A stretch of 64,000 bases of DNA from Cristatella mucedo. Lineage: Eukaryota > Bryozoa > Phylactolaemata > Cristatellidae. This document shows, piece after piece, positions 60,706-64,000 of the stretch (positions are counted from its first letter, which is position 1; every line of letters starts with the position of its first letter). Made by a program: the position numbers and the translations under genes. The notes beneath the pieces were generated by a model. That model saw only the letters and a list, made by a program, of their open reading frames with translations, was not told where the DNA came from and did no database searches. The stretch lies in NCBI GenBank assembly GCA_009760855.2, contig WPIO01000020.1, positions 3,388,501 through 3,452,500 of the forward strand, in the 5' to 3' direction.

Positions 60706-61128
60706 CTACAATATATGGGAAGTCGTTGTGGCTAACAGCAATGCCCTATTGCTCTACTTACAACGCTAGTGCTAATCGAATATATTTTAGATCAGTGACT
60801 TTGATGAAAAATCAATCTCAGTTTGATTTCAAATATCAATTGAGAGCCTAAAATTCAAAACACGTAATTCCTTAAGGTTTTGCTGTAATAAATGAAGTTT
60901 TATTTGAAATATAAATTTAGTTTAAACATCAGTAGCAGAGCCTGGTAAACCTGCTCATGATATTTCAATTTCTTTACTTCAGCAAAGTATTTATTTTCTC
61001 TTATCACAATCCTACTTTTAGTCTTTACTGTTTAATTCAGAAATCAAAATCACGCGAGCCGGGATTTTAACCCGAGCCCAGAATAAGATAGACTGTGCAG
61101 ATAAAAATAAAATTGAGGCAACTGAATA
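60706..61128. other. Intron upstream of window exon 1
   Basis: A tRNA-T-arm-like GGGTTAAAATCCCG on the minus strand (61057-61070), without a convincing A box. Nothing else. Confidence 0.35.
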
Positions 61129-61130
61129 TA

Positions 61131-61660
61131 TGAGCCCGATGGCGGTAACCCGGGTTACCATGGTAACCCAGATGGGCGTGGACGTCTATAACTAAATTAA
61201 TATTGGTCCAAATTATATGCAAATAGGCTTAAAATGCCGGGCTCGTCGAACTCTATTCGTTAGCAGAAAGACAGCGATTTCCAAAAAGATGGTTTTCATT
61301 GCACTAGTTTGCAGCGGCTGACCAAATCCAGGGCAAGGATTTAGGGCTTGATCACGTAAATTGAGCCTATTTTTTCGAGAAACAGCTCAAGATTGATGGC
61401 TGATTTGGGACAACTGGTGGTGCCTTCTTTGGGCGCCCCAGCTGCACGCCGGGAGCCAGAAATATTTCCAAGAATTTGCACACCAGTTCCATTGCATTGT
61501 TACGAACATCATTGCAAACATCTTGTATATCATTACATATATATTGTTATATATATATATGTGTTACATATATATATATATATATATATATGTTACATAT
61601 ATGTATATATGTATGTATATATGTATGTATATATACATATATATATGTGTTTATATATGT

Positions 61661-61692
<32 letters not shown>

Positions 61693-61911
61693 CATTATAG
61701 CCAACCATAGCGTGCATTCTTTCATTGAGCTCTTGCAGACATAACTTCAGATTTCTTCAAAGTGATTCTGATGGTTTTGCTCCTGAATGAGGTCAACGGA
61801 GTATTCGACTTCGAAACGCTATATTTGTAGAGCAGCTATCCGCAAAATAAATAATTAATTACGATTCTACTTCCGGAAATTTGGTAACCCGGGTTACCAC
61901 CATCGGGCTCA
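61131..61911. mobile_element. 781-bp MITE with ~29-bp palindromic terminal repeats and TA duplication
   Basis: Left end TGAGCCCGATGGCGGTAACC then CGGGTTACC; right end is its inverted copy, ending CCATCGGGCTCA, with one mismatch over about 29 bp. Each end contains the perfect palindrome GGTAACCCGGGTTACC. TA dinucleotides flank both sides (61129-61130, 61912-61913), as for Tc1/mariner-type insertions. There is no transposase frame. The centre holds a (TA)n/(TATG)n microsatellite. Confidence 0.85.
61533..61690. repeat. (TA)n/(ATGT)n microsatellite inside the MITE
   Basis: Long alternating purine-pyrimidine tract with TACATATATG modules. The three overlapping YIYIYIC frames here are artefacts of it. 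Confidence 0.95.
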
Positions 61912-61913
61912 TA

Positions 61914-62539
61914 CGTTATAGATTTTATGAAGTCACAGGTAAATACCGTGCTCGCACAAAAACAATCTCAGCAGACGTGATGCTTATTGTCTCACTTATC
62001 AACAAGGCTATTAAAGCTTGCTAATGAGCGTGCATACCCATATTCCCGAAATGACTCAAAAAATACAGGAAATCTAGGCGGTGGACATAAAAAACTGCCG
62101 ATCGATACGTTTTCTGATAACCAATGGATTGAGGAATGTTACTAAACTATTTCTAGTACCTTGTTCTCTCAGATTTCCAAATGCATGTACTAATTTGAAA
62201 TACCTCCTCGTAATCTCTATGGACACTTTTTAATGCGTTCAGATTGTCGTGGATTGATTTCTAAGGTGCTTGCCAAGACTTCAGTAGCAGTTAGTTTTAT
62301 ATATTTCTACAGATTTGTATTCACCAAAAAACGTAGTTGGTCTATTTTTTGCTCTAAAATCACTTCCTACTTTTTGGATAGTCTCAAACAAGGTCTGGTG
62401 TGTCTTCACTCTGAGAATGCAAAAACCGGGTTCCCTAACTCTACCATTTCTGCTGAAGTTCCCGACAGAGTTTTTGAGATACATTTTTCAAGACGAGGAT
62501 AATTGGTACACTCAAAAATTCTTACTTAGCCATGCTACG
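61914..62539. other. Possible 5' region of the LINE at 62540
   Basis: Plus frame 62233-62502 (89 codons) precedes the LINE endonuclease frame by 37 nt. It could be LINE 5' leader or unrelated host DNA. I see no zinc finger or other ORF1 motif. Confidence 0.35.
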
Positions 62540-64000
62540 ATGGTGAGATCTCAACTACTATGCATTAACAAAAGAAAAGCACCCCATAGCCGCCGCGGTG
62601 GCCGGAACCACCAGCTCAGACGCCGCTCGTTGGGCAGGAACTTCGAGTTGAGTACCCGCTCGTTTGGTATTCCTAGCATTGTCTCGAACCGCTCAGCACG
62701 CTCCCCCACATGCGTCACTGTAAATCTCTCTAACTTAGTAGTCATCAGGCCTGTTGTAACTCCATCGGTCACACTTAACACTTGCCTTTGGAATCCCCGC
62801 TCAATGTGCAATAAACCTCTGGTAATTAGCGACCTTATTTCTGAAAATGGTATCGACCTGCTCGCCCTAACTGAAACTTGGCTGAAATCAATAAACTGCC
62901 CGACAATTAAAGACGCTACTCCATCTGGTTTCTCGTTCTTTCACAACCCTAGATCAATCAAAGCTGGAGGTGGAGTTGCTATTATCGTGCGCTCGAAATT
63001 CAACTTCAAGCCATTTGCAGTACCCACAAAGCAGTCTTTTGAATCAATTGTCTTGGTCTTACCTGAAAACAAGCTACCGATAGTGGCAGTAGTCTATCGT
63101 CCACCAGGTACCAAATCCTCCTTTATCTCAGATTTCTCCGATCTCATTTCGATTCTGTGTGCAAGAAATCGATCCTTCCTCGTTATGGGTGATTTCAACG
63201 TTCACTTTGATAACTTATCTGACCCTTTCAGCACCAAATTTCGTGCATTGACTGACTCATTGTCTCTTGTGGCTCATGTGCATGGCCCTACCCACATCAA
63301 GGGTCACAGACTCGACCAGATTTTCTCATGCAACTGCACTTTGTCATCACCAATTATTACCAAATCCTGCTTATCTGACCACATGCAGATCTCATTCAAT
63401 CTGCAGTGTGTGCCTACATCCTCCTCTAAAATAACCTGTGAATCGCGAAACCTCAAGACCCTTGACATCGATGCTGTCCGTGCGAGAATATCTGCTTCAC
63501 CTCTGCTGCTCAGTCCTCCCTCCGATCTGCCATCATTGGTAGATAGCTACAACACGACACTAGCTGACACGCTCGACGAGTTTGAACTTCTGACAAAGCT
63601 CACTGTGTGCCCCCGCCCAGATGGCCTATGGTTTACCACAGACATTAGACTAGCCAGGTCTACTAAACGAAAGCTTGAAAAAGCATACAAAAGATCCGGA
63701 CTAACTGTCCAACGACAGGCATATGAAGACTACTATAGGTCGTACCAATCTATCCTAGCAAAGGCCAAGTCTAGCTTCTATAGAAACCTTGTTGAATCAC
63801 ACATACACAATCCAAAAATGCTGCTGTCGACAATAAGCCATCTCCGCAACCGCTCCCAGATTAGCTCCTTACCTGATGATCCTTGTGATGATCTAGCCGA
63901 TTGCTTCACTCGATGCTTTGTGCAGAAGATAGATAAAATCAGGGAATCCATCCCTGCGATGACAACCTCCCACACTAGAATGCTGTTCCTTGGTTCCTGG
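62540..64000 (+). CDS. LINE family A endonuclease/RT polyprotein, open 5' half, runs off the window
   Basis: ATG at 62540 opens 487 codons with no stop up to the last base. APE-type endonuclease motifs: WNPRS (84-88), LTETWL with Glu112, VYRPPG (185-190), GDFN with Asp218 and Asn220, and SDH with Asp280-His281. These are the metal-binding and catalytic residues of the exonuclease-endonuclease-phosphatase fold that nicks target DNA. The linker that follows matches the start of the copy at 4727. The RT domain would come next, beyond the edge. The N-terminal 75 residues are Arg/Ser-rich. The intact frame suggests a young insertion. It lies antisense to the TEP gene, in its upstream intron if that gene continues to the right. 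Confidence 0.92.
   Translation, partial: MVRSQLLCINKRKAPHSRRGGRNHQLRRRSLGRNFELSTRSFGIPSIVSNRSARSPTCVTVNLSNLVVIRPVVTPSVTLNTCLWNPRSMCNKPLVISDLISENGIDLLALTETWLKSINCPTIKDATPSGFSFFHNPRSIKAGGGVAIIVRSKFNFKPFAVPTKQSFESIVLVLPENKLPIVAVVYRPPGTKSSFISDFSDLISILCARNRSFLVMGDFNVHFDNLSDPFSTKFRALTDSLSLVAHVHGPTHIKGHRLDQIFSCNCTLSSPIITKSCLSDHMQISFNLQCVPTSSSKITCESRNLKTLDIDAVRARISASPLLLSPPSDLPSLVDSYNTTLADTLDEFELLTKLTVCPRPDGLWFTTDIRLARSTKRKLEKAYKRSGLTVQRQAYEDYYRSYQSILAKAKSSFYRNLVESHIHNPKMLLSTISHLRNRSQISSLPDDPCDDLADCFTRCFVQKIDKIRESIPAMTTSHTRMLFLGSW

Noticed and set aside
61050-61085. tRNA T-arm-like GGGTTAAAATCCCG
   Set aside because: No A box at the right distance and only one copy seen.
61393-61744. Three overlapping plus-strand frames rich in YIYIYIC
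   Set aside because: Pure translation of the TA/ATGT microsatellite; no membrane-protein signal outside the repeat.
1-64000. CRISPR arrays, bacterial operons, integrated viral genes
   Set aside because: No spaced repeat arrays, no operon structure, and no viral structural or polymerase genes recognised; all RT sequence belongs to LINEs.

Overview
This is an AT-rich piece of an animal (metazoan) nuclear genome. It has spliced genes with GT-AG introns of very uneven size, non-LTR retrotransposons, tRNA-derived SINEs, cut-and-paste transposon relics and microsatellites. There are no bacterial operons, rRNA genes or CRISPR arrays. The repeat types (L2/CR1-like LINEs, L2-tailed SINE, hAT and Tigger-like MITEs) and the gene content fit an invertebrate or basal deuterostome. 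I cannot name the phylum from sequence alone.

The only host gene I can support lies on the minus strand and spans almost the whole window. It is the 3' half of a thioester-containing protein of the alpha-2-macroglobulin/CD109/complement family. I traced fifteen consecutive exons (60705 down to 1186) by protein similarity. Every splice phase agrees across every junction, giving one open frame of 785 codons plus a stop. The order is: end of the bait-side A2M domain, MG7, thioester domain (GCGEQ at 47113-47124), CUB-like strands, receptor-binding domain, then a Ser/Thr/Lys-rich tail ending in a stop at 1186-1188. A candidate AATAAA lies 158 nt beyond it. The promoter and the MG1-MG6 exons lie beyond the right edge. 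A His in the second thioester-domain segment (codon 33941-33943) suggests C3/CD109-type ester chemistry. One intron (28261-28374) starts with GC instead of GT.

The introns are packed with repeats. About twenty copies of an L2-like LINE (family A) and five of a second L2/CR1-like LINE (family B) lie on both strands. Most are 5' truncated and broken. One family A copy at the right edge (62540-64000) has an open endonuclease frame of 487 codons that runs off the window. Two SINE families are present: SINE A (about nine copies, tRNA head, TTTATTTA tail) and SINE B (four copies, tRNA head, L2-like 3' hairpin tail). DNA-transposon relics are a SPIN/Charlie-like hAT MITE with a perfect 8-bp target duplication next to the thioester exon, a Tigger-like MITE inside a LINE, and a 781-bp TA-flanked element with about 29-bp palindromic termini. 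An antisense, stop-riddled copy of a widespread repetitive ORF of unknown class sits at about 35290-36590. Several insertions are nested and give a relative age order.

Region by region: 1-1185 gene 3' flank and UTR; 1186-3743 four clustered terminal exons; 3744-28104 two large repeat-filled introns with two small exons; 28105-34094 the dense thioester-domain exon cluster; 34095-47006 two long introns; 47007-60705 well spaced MG7/thioester exons; 60706-64000 upstream intron with a palindromic MITE and the intact LINE 5' end.
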